From: a virus
IMG/VR virus record: IMGVR_UViG_3300044908_000045
Location: 58,239 to 122,238 of that record
DNA length: 64,000 bases
Strand: one strand, 5' to 3'
The notes below the pieces were generated by a model that searched no databases, was not told the DNA's origin, and worked only from the letters and a program-made list of their open reading frames with translations. The first letter of the stretch is position 1. Each line of letters starts with the position of its first letter. Of the stretch, positions 22,661 to 30,015 are shown one piece after another. Position numbers and translations under genes: made by a program.

Positions 22661-23017
22661 TTAGCGGTAGTGCGCAGTATCGGTGCCGTCAGGATCGGTT
22701 GTGATTCGAATGTAGGAGGTCTGGCAGAGATCGAAGCCGTCGGTAAAAGCGTCCACTACCCCGTCATTGAATTCGAGCCGAAGCTGCTGGTGGCATGGGA
22801 ATCCGGGGTGATTGAAGGTAACATGCGTAGTCTCGCCGGGATCAATCACCTCTCCTTGGACGGGGTACCAGCGGTTATCAGACGGCGTGGAAACCGCCAC
22901 CCCGACAATTGTGTGACCGGTTTCGTTGACCAAATCGAAATCGCCAGTGGTGCCCGCATGAGCAGAGACCGCATAAAGCAGAATTGCGGCGGCGAGTGGT
23001 AGATAGCGAGTAGTCAT
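22661..23017 (-). CDS. Small secreted protein
   Basis: 118 residues. Signal peptide MTTRYLPLAAAILLYAVSAHA with cleavage near AHA-G, then a beta-sandwich-like domain (GDFDLVNETGHTIVGVAVST, IDPGETTHVTFNHPG) with two Cys, probably a disulphide. Similar small periplasmic proteins exist in alphaproteobacteria. Probable envelope modifier. Confidence 0.65.
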   Translation of the reverse strand: MTTRYLPLAAAILLYAVSAHAGTTGDFDLVNETGHTIVGVAVSTPSDNRWYPVQGEVIDPGETTHVTFNHPGFPCHQQLRLEFNDGVVDAFTDGFDLCQTSYIRITTDPDGTDTAHYR

Positions 23018-23072
23018 TGTGGTCGTCTCCCTTTGTTTTGGGGTAGGAACTAGAGTCGGTTGGTGTTGTCTT

Positions 23073-23285
23073 TTATTCCCTGAATTTCCAGGAGTGTTTT
23101 CCGCAGGCGTTGCAGGTCGAGCCGTTCCTATAGGTCGGGGTCCAGGCTCCTTTGTGGCGGCAGAAAATCTGGCGGATTTTCACCTGGCCCCGATCACTGA
23201 CGGCAAATTTGATGCCGCGAACAATCAGCACGGTAGACCCGACGAAGGCACAGACGGCAAGCACGTCAATCGCAGCATCAAACAT
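23073..23285 (-). CDS. Small membrane protein with zinc-like tail
   Basis: 70 residues: N-terminal hydrophobic helix (DVLAVCAFVGSTVLIVRG) then IFCRHKGAWTPTYRNGSTCN and ACGKHSWKF. The CxxH/CxxC pattern suggests a cytoplasmic zinc knuckle after the membrane helix. Function unknown. Confidence 0.55.
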   Translation of the reverse strand: MFDAAIDVLAVCAFVGSTVLIVRGIKFAVSDRGQVKIRQIFCRHKGAWTPTYRNGSTCNACGKHSWKFRE

Positions 23286-23300
23286 GGGTGATCTCCCTTT

Positions 23301-23816
23301 CTAGCAGCGTCCGAAATCGGGTGATCCCGGTACGTTGCAATTCCGCCACTGCTGTTGCTGCTGGAATTGTTGCTGCATTTGATAGGCATTCTGGTCGGCT
23401 TGGTCGTGGAGATACGCGGTAACGCCGGGGTTCGGGTCGTAGGGGTTGTCATATTGTGATGCTGGCGGACGCGGATCGTTGTAATATTGCGCCTGTGCCG
23501 CGCCGATCACCGCAACGGCGAGCAATCCAGCAGCAATTAGCATTTTCGTCTTCTCGAAGAGGTGGAAAACGAGGCTCCCGCCGTGAAGTTGGCAGGTTCC
23601 AACGTGCTTTAGCGAATCAACGTGATCGGGGATAGGATGCCCGGTGCCGGCGAATACAAATCGGCGCGTTTCGGTGGACGCGGCATCAGGATCAACCAAC
23701 GCCCAAAGCGTGGGAACATCGTGTTGCGCTTGAAACGCCAGCAGTTTTGCGCCGACAGGCATTTCGATTTCGGGGTTGGATTGCGGCTCGATCGGAAATT
23801 TGTGAACCGTTGGCAT
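23301..23816 (-). CDS. DUF7352-like domain fused to an exported Gln-rich protein
   Basis: 171 residues from the ATG at 23816 (AGGAG upstream). Residues 1-88 look like a DUF7352-type cytoplasmic domain (VHKFPIEPQSNPEIEMPVGA, CQLHGGSLVFHLFE). With no stop this continues into KTKMLIAAGLLAVAVIGAAQ, a complete signal peptide ending AQA, and a Gln/Tyr-rich exported segment. An internal ATG at 23543 preceded by GAGAAGACGAAA could start the exported protein on its own. It is either a fusion by stop loss or two overlapping products in the same frame. Confidence 0.55.
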   Translation of the reverse strand: MPTVHKFPIEPQSNPEIEMPVGAKLLAFQAQHDVPTLWALVDPDAASTETRRFVFAGTGHPIPDHVDSLKHVGTCQLHGGSLVFHLFEKTKMLIAAGLLAVAVIGAAQAQYYNDPRPPASQYDNPYDPNPGVTAYLHDQADQNAYQMQQQFQQQQQWRNCNVPGSPDFGRC

Positions 23817-23884
23817 TGTGATCTCCTGGGGTGCACAGCGCACCGTGACGCGCCGGGGTCCAGCCGGCGCGCGGCGGTAAGCTG

Positions 23885-24277
23885 TCAGCGGCGCGCCGCT
23901 CTGGATCGAACTAGGCCAGCAATCATCTTCTCGGCCGCCTCGCCAGGTTCTTTGATTTCGCGCAGACCGTGGGCGCGAGCTGCCGCTCCTGAGCGGAATA
24001 CAGGGACATCCGTTTTGTAGTCGTAGATCGCGGGATTGATATCCGGGTTATGGAACCGCAGGGCCAGCAATTCTTGGGGGCCGTGACACGCAAGCCAACC
24101 CGCGCAGAGGTTGCCATCGCGTTGATGGCACATGAACAATTTTGGCGATTGACTCCAAGTGGGGCCATCGTAGCTGGGTAACTTGTCATACTCGTCACGG
24201 CTCCAGATCCCCGAAGGAACATCGCGCCTATAGGGACAGGAGCCGCACGGAACGCGAGCGGCGGTGATTGCGGTCAT
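23885..24277 (-). CDS. DUF6283-like Cys-rich phage protein
   Basis: 130 residues with PCGSCPYRRDVPSGIW near residue 10, KLFMCHQRDGNLCAGWLACH and a basic tail. The CGSCPYRR...CH...CAGW spacing is that of DUF6283 phage proteins, probably zinc-binding. Function unknown. Confidence 0.65.
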   Translation of the reverse strand: MTAITAARVPCGSCPYRRDVPSGIWSRDEYDKLPSYDGPTWSQSPKLFMCHQRDGNLCAGWLACHGPQELLALRFHNPDINPAIYDYKTDVPVFRSGAAARAHGLREIKEPGEAAEKMIAGLVRSRAARR

Positions 24278-24279
24278 GG

Positions 24280-24456
24280 CTATTCCTCCGCAAGTTTCTC
24301 GCCGGTTTTGGCGTCGTGTATGGTGGCGTTGTCCACAACTGCCGTGGGCATGTCGAGCAACTCATCGACCGAGCGGTTCTCCGCCCACTCTAGCGCCTCA
24401 AAGAGAGTGTTCGCCTTGACTTGGCAGCGGACGAGCACGCGAATTTCGTAAGTCAT
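24280..24456 (-). CDS. Small hypothetical protein
   Basis: 58 residues (MTYEIRVLVRCQVKANTLFE, ALEWAENRSVDELLDMPTAV, ending LAEE). AAGGAG lies 10 bases before the ATG at 24456, and it is packed between neighbours with 2-6 base gaps. Function unknown. Confidence 0.55.
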   Translation of the reverse strand: MTYEIRVLVRCQVKANTLFEALEWAENRSVDELLDMPTAVVDNATIHDAKTGEKLAEE

Positions 24457-24462
24457 TGCTGG

Positions 24463-24657
24463 TCACTCCTTTTCGTAATCGTCACACCAATGCCCCATTC
24501 GCTCGGTGCGCCGAACATTCACGGCCTTGGTTGCGGTCGAACTGCTGGTTTCGGGATCGCGGCACCAGGCCTGCGCTTCGTCTAGGGTCAGACCCGTGGC
24601 GAGCGTGCGGGCATCGTAATGTAAATAGGTGCGGACGATTTTGTAGGTCTCGGCCAT
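24463..24657 (-). CDS. Small hypothetical protein
   Basis: 64 residues, MAETYKIVRTYLHYDARTLA then TGLTLDEAQAWCRDPETSS and a WCDDYEKE end. The LTLEEAQAWCRDPETSS segment is a recurrent pattern in small phage and alphaproteobacterial proteins. Function unknown. Confidence 0.6.
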   Translation of the reverse strand: MAETYKIVRTYLHYDARTLATGLTLDEAQAWCRDPETSSSTATKAVNVRRTERMGHWCDDYEKE

Positions 24658-24669
24658 TATCGCGCTCCC

Positions 24670-25083
24670 TCACTTGTAAACGGCGATGCCGCGGGAATAG
24701 TAAGAGTCGGCCCTTTCGCCATCGGGCACGTCGCCGGGGCGCAGGATATAGAGAGACGCGCCGCGCGGATCGCCTTGCACGTAATGGCCGAGCGTCGGGT
24801 AGCGAGTCATGATCGCGGTCAGCCGCTTTAGCGCGCCGTTCTCGCGATCGGCGACGGGATAGCGCCGAGGCTTGCCCTGACCGCCGTAGTAAACCCAGAA
24901 TGGCGCGCCGTCGCCATTCTCACCAGCGCGCTCGATGCAGCCATTATCCGTGCCGCACTCCAATTCGTGCCAGCGATGCAGGGTCATTGAGATACGCCGC
25001 AGCGCCTTTGCGTCTTCGTACTCGATGCCGGCTTGGATCAGGCTGCCGATGCAGTCGTGGTTACGGTTCGGGTGGTTTGCCAT
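24670..25083 (-). CDS. Conserved phage protein, first gene of the 25.1-19.5 kb leftward unit
   Basis: 137 residues from the ATG at 25083; the ORF extension beyond it crosses the promoter and is rejected. YEDAKALRRISMTLHRWHEL is followed by ECGTDNGCIERAGENGDG and YPTLGHYVQGDPRGASLYIL, a pattern shared by small proteins of many phages. The GDPRGASLYIL segment is the most recognisable. Function unknown. A TTGACG/TATGTT promoter with an operator dyad lies 47 bases upstream. Confidence 0.65.
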   Translation of the reverse strand: MANHPNRNHDCIGSLIQAGIEYEDAKALRRISMTLHRWHELECGTDNGCIERAGENGDGAPFWVYYGGQGKPRRYPVADRENGALKRLTAIMTRYPTLGHYVQGDPRGASLYILRPGDVPDGERADSYYSRGIAVYK

Positions 25084-25129
25084 TTCGTCCCTCAAGCCCC
25101 TGAAACCGCCGAGGCGCGCGGTCTGTCTC

Positions 25130-25170
25130 GTTAACAACGCCAACATAAGCCCGCAGCGATAGGGCGTCAA
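25130..25170 (-). promoter_or_regulatory. Leftward promoter with operator dyad over the -10
   Basis: On the minus strand TTGACG (25170-25165), a 17-base spacer and TATGTT (25147-25142) form a strong sigma70 promoter. The last three bases of the -10 begin GTTGGCGTTGTTAAC (25144-25130), a dyad of the operator family with two mismatches. A bound repressor would block promoter opening. Confidence 0.65.
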
Positions 25171-25202
25171 GGATTATTTTCGGCTCATTCGCGCTTTTTC
25201 GC

Positions 25203-25243
25203 TTGCCGCACGCCCCGCGCTGCATTATGTTAGGAATGTCAAC
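25203..25243 (+). promoter_or_regulatory. Rightward promoter with operator dyad over the -10
   Basis: TTGCCG (25203-25208), 17 bases, TATGTT (25226-25231). GTTAGGAATGTCAAC (25229-25243) starts inside the -10, exactly as at 25130 and 30016. It lies 33 bases from the 25130 promoter, facing away. Confidence 0.65.
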
Positions 25244-25258
25244 CCGATGAGGGAGAAG

Positions 25259-25453
25259 ATGATGGCCCCGAGCTATCGCAGCGCTATTGTTGTCGGCACA
25301 AAATCCGAGGTCGAATTCGAGATATCCCGAATTCGGAGATTGTCTAAAGCTTGCGGCTGGAAGGCTGACAAGTGCAGACCGCTATATGCGCGGCTGCGGT
25401 GGCTTCGCTGGGAAGCCGAGGCAGACAATATTTGGTTTGGTGGAAGAATATGA
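25259..25453 (+). CDS. Small basic protein
   Basis: 64 residues beginning MMAPSYRSAIVVGTKSEVEF; the ATG at 25262 is equally possible. GAGGGAGAAG precedes the start. The C-terminal half is basic and Trp-rich (CRPLYARLRWLRWEAEAD). First gene of the first of two similar promoter-gene units. Function unknown. Confidence 0.5.
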   Translation: MMAPSYRSAIVVGTKSEVEFEISRIRRLSKACGWKADKCRPLYARLRWLRWEAEADNIWFGGRI

Positions 25454-25500
25454 CCAAAGAGCAGTTGCGCGCTTGGCGCGATCATCGCGCCTCATGTTAA
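25450..25500 (+). pseudogene. Truncated copy of the start of the 25729 gene
   Basis: 16 codons reading MTKEQLRAWRDHRASC then stop. The first 11 residues are identical to the beginning of the gene at 25729, and the DNA is nearly identical for about 35 bases. The copy ends where the second promoter/operator begins. It is a remnant of a duplication or of insertion of the 25.50-25.73 kb unit. Confidence 0.65.
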
Positions 25501-25510
25501 TAATGTCAAC
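25473..25510 (+). promoter_or_regulatory. Second rightward promoter/operator unit
   Basis: TTGGCG (25473-25478), 16 bases, TGTTAA (25495-25500), with GTTAATAATGTCAAC (25496-25510) across the -10. The dyad has three mismatches to the consensus but matches the 25229 site at most positions and is followed by the same GATGAGG-like leader. Confidence 0.55.
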
Positions 25511-25531
25511 CAGATGAGGACTTAGACGACG

Positions 25532-25732
25532 ATGACCACCACCCAGGAATTGCTCGCGGCAGTCCTCATCCAAGTGAATGAGCTTATCGCCTGGGCGACT
25601 GCTGACTATGAGCACTCGCAAGAAGCCGATGCGCCCGAGCAAGCAGAAAGTGACTTAGTGCGCGTTAATGAGTTGTTGCGGGCGCGCGATGCTCTTGTGG
25701 CCGCGGCCCATCAGGAGAGGCAACAACTTTGA
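25532..25732 (+). CDS. Small helical protein
   Basis: 66 residues (MTTTQELLAAVLIQVNELIA, WATADYEHSQEADAPEQAES, then a VNELLRARDALVAAAHQERQ helix). All-alpha and acidic. Its stop overlaps the TTG of the next gene. Function unknown. Confidence 0.55.
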   Translation: MTTTQELLAAVLIQVNELIAWATADYEHSQEADAPEQAESDLVRVNELLRARDALVAAAHQERQQL

Positions 25733-25947
25733 CCAAGGAACAACTGCGCGCTTGGCGCGATCGGCATTTCGGGTTGCACGGCAATCGGGATGCCGCCCAC
25801 AAGCTTGGCTTGTCGATAGATCAGTTTCAAAAGCGGCTTTATGGCTCGGTCAAGATTGACCGCACGCTAGAGTTGCTGTGCGCCGCGCTCCAGCGGGAAT
25901 GGCTTAGGGAAGGCGCGTTCGACCATACGGCGCTGCAAGGAGAATGA
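25729..25947 (+). CDS. Small HTH-like protein
   Basis: 72 residues from a TTG (TTGA overlap). MTKEQLRAWRDRHFGLHGNR, DAAHKLGLSIDQFQKRLYGS reads like a helix-turn-helix: a scanning helix, turn at GLS, recognition helix DQFQKRLYG. Its start is duplicated at 25450. Possibly a regulator of the neighbouring units. Confidence 0.55.
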   Translation: MTKEQLRAWRDRHFGLHGNRDAAHKLGLSIDQFQKRLYGSVKIDRTLELLCAALQREWLREGAFDHTALQGE

Positions 25948-25956
25948 CGATGTTCG

Positions 25957-26172
25957 ATGCCGCTGATTGTCAAGATGCTACGCCCCATAGCGTTTAGTCC
26001 CTGGCTCTATCCGCTATGGGGATACCCATACCTTTGGCTCAACTGGCGCCTTGGCGCGCGTGGCCATGTCTGGCATCGCCTTGTGGCGCGCCAACGGTGG
26101 GCCGAATTGGTCGCCGAGGATGAGCGCAGACGCCAGCGAAAGGCATTTGATCGCGCCAACAGAATCGGCTAA
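25957..26172 (+). CDS. Small Trp-rich, possibly membrane-associated protein
   Basis: 71 residues. SPWLYPLWGYPYLWLNWRLG is a hydrophobic aromatic stretch; the rest is basic and helical (RQRWAELVAEDERRRQRKAF). The start is uncertain because another ATG 6 bases upstream opens a short competing frame. Function unknown. Confidence 0.45.
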   Translation: MPLIVKMLRPIAFSPWLYPLWGYPYLWLNWRLGARGHVWHRLVARQRWAELVAEDERRRQRKAFDRANRIG

Positions 26173-26180
26173 CATGCGCC

Positions 26181-26495
26181 ATGTGCGGCCCGGCTGATTC
26201 CGCTTCGTCCCCTCCTCTGCGGTTGAGTCACCCTCCCGCAGAGGGCGGCATTGACCGGGCCGCACAAAGCCTGCGCCGTGCGTTTGGCGGCTGGCCTGAG
26301 ATCCCTTTGCCGCTTCCTGAGCTTGGCGTGCTACTGGGCCGCTCGCCGGGGTTTGTCGGCACTCGCGACAATCAGATTCACGTGTATTTGCGCGTCAAGC
26401 AGCGCGACCTCGGTGGCGTGCTGCCCTATGAATGGCACGGGTTCCCAGTCGAATACCACTATGGTATCGGGATCGCGCTTGTCGGGGAAGGATGA
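26181..26495 (+). CDS. Hypothetical protein
   Basis: 104 residues. LPELGVLLGRSPGFVGTRDN followed by QIHVYLRVKQRDLGGVLPYE suggests a compact alpha/beta fold. The first about 30 residues are low complexity, so the true start may be internal. No family recognised. Confidence 0.5.
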   Translation: MCGPADSASSPPLRLSHPPAEGGIDRAAQSLRRAFGGWPEIPLPLPELGVLLGRSPGFVGTRDNQIHVYLRVKQRDLGGVLPYEWHGFPVEYHYGIGIALVGEG

Positions 26496-26501
26496 TAACC
26501 C

Positions 26502-26732
26502 ATGGCTCGCCGAAATGGGTGCGACGGCAAGAGACGGCACGCTACGTTATTGACCGCGCAGATTGCTTGTCGCCGCAGCAAAAATTGTAGTTTGCACCCT
26601 TATCGCTGCGACAAATGCGGAGGATTCCATGTGGGCCATAGCAACAATGCGTTTCTACGGGCTAAGCGGATAGACCAGTTAATTACCCGCTCCGAGCGGA
26701 GCCGCGTTGCCACTAATGAGGGAGAGAGATAA
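26502..26732 (+). CDS. Zinc-ribbon protein of the YRCDKCGGFHVGH type
   Basis: 76 residues. CGGFHVGH after HPYRCDK forms a Cys2/His2 knuckle seen in many small phage proteins; the basic N-terminal half (RRNGCDGKRRHATLLTAQIA) may bind nucleic acid. It ends directly before the Tad2-like gene. Confidence 0.6.
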   Translation: MARRNGCDGKRRHATLLTAQIACRRSKNCSLHPYRCDKCGGFHVGHSNNAFLRAKRIDQLITRSERSRVATNEGER

Positions 26733-27002
26733 ATGATGAATTTCAGCGATGCGTTAGCAGCACTGAAACGTGGCGAAAGGGTCCGCCGCAAGGGCTGGAA
26801 CAAAGGAATGTATTTGTTCCTAGTTGACGGGTCGGAGTTTCAGGTTAACCGAGCGCCGCTTAACAAGATTTATCCAGAAGGAACATGGGTAACTTACCAT
26901 GCTCATATAGATATGTTTACGGCACAAGGGTATGTTGTGCCGTGGTTAGCGTCACAAGCCGATTTGCTTGATGAAGACTGGGAAATCCGCGATGAGATAT
27001 GA
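26733..27002 (+). CDS. tad2-like: DUF2829 / Tad2-like putative anti-Thoeris protein
   Basis: 89 residues matching DUF2829 along its whole length: FSDALAALKRGERVRRKGWN, MYLFLVDGSEFQVNR, TYHAHIDMFTAQG, VVPWLASQADLLDEDWEI. Tad2 proteins are DUF2829 members that bind the glycocyclic ADP-ribose signal made by Thoeris TIR proteins and so block the abortive response. The family also contains members of unknown role. It sits in a cassette of tiny accessory genes, as anti-defence genes usually do. Confidence 0.75.
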   Translation: MMNFSDALAALKRGERVRRKGWNKGMYLFLVDGSEFQVNRAPLNKIYPEGTWVTYHAHIDMFTAQGYVVPWLASQADLLDEDWEIRDEI

Positions 27003-27120
27003 AGTGGAAGCCGAGGTGACCCGCCTTGGTATCCTTGCGGGGTTAACCGCATTGATCGTTGGCGTAGCTTGGCTGACGCTCAAAAGGCGCAAGCCCAAGG
27101 GAAAATTCGAGGATGAATGA
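26992..27120 (+). CDS. Single-span membrane peptide
   Basis: 42 residues (MRYEVEAEVTRLGILAGLTA, LIVGVAWLTLKRRKPKGKFE), one membrane helix with a basic cytoplasmic tail. It overlaps both neighbours, which supports translation. Function unknown. Confidence 0.55.
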   Translation: MRYEVEAEVTRLGILAGLTALIVGVAWLTLKRRKPKGKFEDE

Positions 27121-27307
27121 CGACGCCTTTTCGGTCGAAAGCCGCGAACTGGCGGCGAATTTTGCCGATCAGCTCGACGGCAAACCGAGGCTAGTGGCAC
27201 TAACCGCAGTCTGCGCCTTGTTTGGCGCGATTGCATCGCAGATGGACGTGAACCGGGCGGCTTGCCACGCGATGTTGGATAGTGTTTTTGACGATTTGGG
27301 AAAGTGA
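27113..27307 (+). CDS. Small hypothetical protein
   Basis: 64 residues with a moderately hydrophobic middle (RLVALTAVCALFGAIASQMD) and acidic ends. Could be membrane-associated. Function unknown. Confidence 0.5.
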   Translation: MNDDAFSVESRELAANFADQLDGKPRLVALTAVCALFGAIASQMDVNRAACHAMLDSVFDDLGK

Positions 27308-27311
27308 GTCA

Positions 27312-27584
27312 ATGCCGCAGACTGATAGCTTGAGCTTGCATAGGGTCTGGCATATGACGGGCTTTTTGCAAGCCAGCGTGCAAGCCGAGATAGTGGAGCA
27401 CCCAGCAATTCGGGAAAACCCGGAATTGGAAAACCTCGCAACTCGCGCGGGATTTGCGCTTGGGATGCTTTATCTGGCAATCGGCAAGATGCACTCCGGC
27501 TTGGCAAAGCCGCCTAGCGATCCGGAGTCAGCCTGGACAAATCTGCACCCTCTCTCTCAAGGAGCAAACGATGCCGCAGACTGA
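27312..27584 (+). CDS. MPQTD-type small protein, copy 1
   Basis: 90 residues from the ATG at 27312. Paralogue of the next gene: both start MPQTD, then an LHRVWHMTGFLQASVQAEI / VHEILHMAAFLQRAVEAEL helix, EHxAI and a long second helix. The pair arose by tandem duplication. Function unknown. Confidence 0.6.
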   Translation: MPQTDSLSLHRVWHMTGFLQASVQAEIVEHPAIRENPELENLATRAGFALGMLYLAIGKMHSGLAKPPSDPESAWTNLHPLSQGANDAAD

Positions 27585-27768
27585 CGATTACGGAGTCCAC
27601 GAGATCCTGCATATGGCCGCATTCCTACAGCGTGCCGTCGAAGCCGAGCTGTGCGAGCATGAGGCAATCAACCTGGATCCTCGATGGCGCAAGCTAGCTG
27701 ACCAAGCGGCTGATATTTTGGCCGATCTCTGTCAAGCGATCGGCCGCTACCACGTAAGCTCGGAATGA
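27571..27768 (+). CDS. MPQTD-type small protein, copy 2
   Basis: 65 residues from the ATG at 27571, overlapping copy 1 by 14 bases and preceded by AAGGAGCAAACG. Slightly shorter than copy 1. The conserved HMxxFLQxxVxAE core suggests a helical hairpin. It ends one base before the converging metallopeptidase gene. Confidence 0.6.
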   Translation: MPQTDDYGVHEILHMAAFLQRAVEAELCEHEAINLDPRWRKLADQAADILADLCQAIGRYHVSSE

Positions 27769-28689
27769 TCAGCCGATGAAGTCGCGCACGTCGGCGGCGC
27801 TAAGCCCGTACTGGCGCAACAGGTTTGCCACGCCTTCCGGGTTGTCGCGCACAACCTCGGTTAGCTCGTCCTCGTCATACTCGCGCGGACCAATCTGCCG
27901 ATATTTGCGCCAATCATCGCAATCATCATTGGCCAAAATGATAGGCTCATGGCGTGCGATCCGATGCGGCGCCAAGCCTTTCAGGCTCATGGCGCAGACC
28001 GCATCACGCAGCTCGCACAAATGGCCAACGTCAAGCCATTCGGTCGGACCGTGTTCCCGCTCATAGCCGACACTGAGATTGGTGCACTCGGGAACCAAGT
28101 GAGTGTAATTGGCCGTATCGGTGAAAACGCCGCTGTCGTCCAGCCGATAGGGCAAGTTCAGCCGCTTGATAAAGCCTCGCGCCCATTGGTCGGAACAGCA
28201 GCGATCCCATGATTGATGGGTTATCAACGAGTTTGTCCCTTTGCGATCGAACGCAACCGCGCAATTCATTTCGGCCAGCAGCTCGGGAGTGTAATCGGCA
28301 ATGTAAGCGCTCCCCAAACCGCCCCGCTCCTCGCCCCGGTGGAAGATGTAGAGCCCTGGCCGCTCGGCCAAGATCATTTGCCGCATCAGCCAAACGCCAG
28401 CGCCATCGTCGGCGCCGAGACACATGCCGGCCTTGCCTTTGACCAAGGTAGCGACTCCATCGCGCATATGGATCGTCTGTCGCCCGCCGCGCGCATGCAC
28501 CGTATCAGTGTGGCATGACCAAATGACCGGCATTTGCCCGATCCGCACCATGTGGTTGCCAAAGGCGTCGACCAAGGGTGCCAGCGGCGCCACGTATTCG
28601 TTGACGAAAGCCTGCTCGGCACCACTGCCATAGGGGCGCGCCCAGCTCAGGATCTCGGCAATCTCGTCACTGTCTGTTTTGAAAGTCAT
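27769..28689 (-). CDS. M20/M28-type zinc peptidase-like hydrolase
   Basis: 306 residues. Metal-site motifs of the M20/M28/M42 group are visible in order: VIWSCHTDTVH (His/Asp), MCLGADDGAGVWL (bridging Asp), FHRGEERGGLGSAYI (catalytic Glu and metal Glu), and SVGYEREHGPTEWLD. These enzymes cleave amino-acid or peptide amides. The last about 60 residues are an acidic helical tail. A phage metallopeptidase of this kind could process a host peptide or small molecule; the substrate cannot be read from sequence. Confidence 0.75.
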   Translation of the reverse strand: MTFKTDSDEIAEILSWARPYGSGAEQAFVNEYVAPLAPLVDAFGNHMVRIGQMPVIWSCHTDTVHARGGRQTIHMRDGVATLVKGKAGMCLGADDGAGVWLMRQMILAERPGLYIFHRGEERGGLGSAYIADYTPELLAEMNCAVAFDRKGTNSLITHQSWDRCCSDQWARGFIKRLNLPYRLDDSGVFTDTANYTHLVPECTNLSVGYEREHGPTEWLDVGHLCELRDAVCAMSLKGLAPHRIARHEPIILANDDCDDWRKYRQIGPREYDEDELTEVVRDNPEGVANLLRQYGLSAADVRDFIG

Positions 28690-28699
28690 TGGTGGTCCC

Positions 28700-30001
28700 C
28701 TATTCCGCTGGCCAAAGGATAATTTCGGTTTGCCTCGGATCGTCGATTGTCGGAGTCGTTGGCGAAAGGACGACTATCCCGTCATCCTCGGGGGAATCGT
28801 CGTCCTCGTCCTCTTCTGGCATGCAAGCATCGCAATAGTGCTCGCCGTGATGGTATTGCAAATCGTGATGTGGAAAATGCTCATCGCATCCATAGCACCG
28901 GCCAAGGTGCCGATTGGCACAACGCTCGCACCAGGTATCGCCATCATGATCAGTGATTGCGTCCTCGCGGTAAACTTCTGTGCTACAGTTGACGCATGAC
29001 GAGAAATGCTCGGAATAACAGTCGTCGCACCAATCATAGCCGTTATCGTCGGTATAACCGCAATCCTCGCGATCGAAACGATCGCCGCAATTGTGGCAAC
29101 GCGCGCGCGTATCCTCAGTCAGCCCGTTAGTATTGCGAGCGTCAATATCGCCTCCGATGCGCAAGAACTCGCCATCATCCTCGACTCCATGGTGCGGATC
29201 ATCGAGGTATGGGCAAACAAAGCCGTTATCGTCCTCGATGCGGAGAAGCTTGGCGCCGTCAAAGGATGGCTCGCTGCGCCGAATGTCACCGAACCCCGCC
29301 GATTCCAGCATAGGGACAAGCTTACCGGCATCCCCATACACACGACCGAAAATCTTGCGAGCCGGCCAGCACAATGCCCGCGCGGTGACATGACCTTTTT
29401 CCGGTTCCAGGTAGGCAATGGCCAAATCGCCTGCGCCATAGACGCGAACGGGATGGCATGAACTGTCGTAATCGTCCGCTGGGTGACACATGCAGGAATT
29501 CGGCCCATGCCGATAGACCCGCTCGATATCGTCCGGTATATCGGCAAAGCGCAATTTGGTCGGATGGTTTTCGATCGCCCATGCCGAGCACCATTCGCGC
29601 ACGTCGTCGTCGTCGAGTTTCAGAACGCTCGCGAGATACTTGCCTGGCCGCATGCGAACCTGGCGATCATCGCGCCCATGCGCCGCGTCTGGCGTAAACG
29701 CTAGTTTTGTCGGGTCGTCTGTGCTAACGTGTGCGAAGTGATTGACGTTGGCAAAGTCGTGATAGCGCCAGGGAACGCCTTTGTAGGTTCCATCATTGAA
29801 CCGTTGCTGTTCGCGCGCTTGCCAGGTGATATCCGCTATTTCATCGGCATCGAGCCGGACAACGCGGAAACGCTCAGCCGTTCCCTGGCGCTTGTGGACA
29901 TCATTTAGATATTTGGCGAGTTCGGCCGCACCCTTGCCGGTGCGTTCGACACAATGGCGTTCGCCATCGCTCACTCGTATGACTGCAAACATTTCGGTCA
30001 T
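28700..30001 (-). CDS. Large phage protein with C-terminal zinc-finger array
   Basis: 433 residues from the ATG at 30001; ATGs at 30007 and 29992 (GGGGA 8 bases upstream) are alternatives. The N-terminal about 300 residues contain CSAWAIENHPTKLRFADIPD and NSCMCHPADDYDSSCHPVRV. The C-terminal part has four or more LIM/ribbon-like pairs (CHNCGDRF, WCDDCYSEHFSSCVNCSTEV, WCERCANRHLGRCYGCDEHF, YCDACMPEED) and an acidic tail. Resembles conserved large-phage proteins without assigned function; zinc arrays suggest protein or nucleic-acid binding. Starts right after the strong promoter at 30016-30055. Confidence 0.65.
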   Translation of the reverse strand: MTEMFAVIRVSDGERHCVERTGKGAAELAKYLNDVHKRQGTAERFRVVRLDADEIADITWQAREQQRFNDGTYKGVPWRYHDFANVNHFAHVSTDDPTKLAFTPDAAHGRDDRQVRMRPGKYLASVLKLDDDDVREWCSAWAIENHPTKLRFADIPDDIERVYRHGPNSCMCHPADDYDSSCHPVRVYGAGDLAIAYLEPEKGHVTARALCWPARKIFGRVYGDAGKLVPMLESAGFGDIRRSEPSFDGAKLLRIEDDNGFVCPYLDDPHHGVEDDGEFLRIGGDIDARNTNGLTEDTRARCHNCGDRFDREDCGYTDDNGYDWCDDCYSEHFSSCVNCSTEVYREDAITDHDGDTWCERCANRHLGRCYGCDEHFPHHDLQYHHGEHYCDACMPEEDEDDDSPEDDGIVVLSPTTPTIDDPRQTEIILWPAE

Positions 30002-30015
30002 CCCCATGTCCGTGT

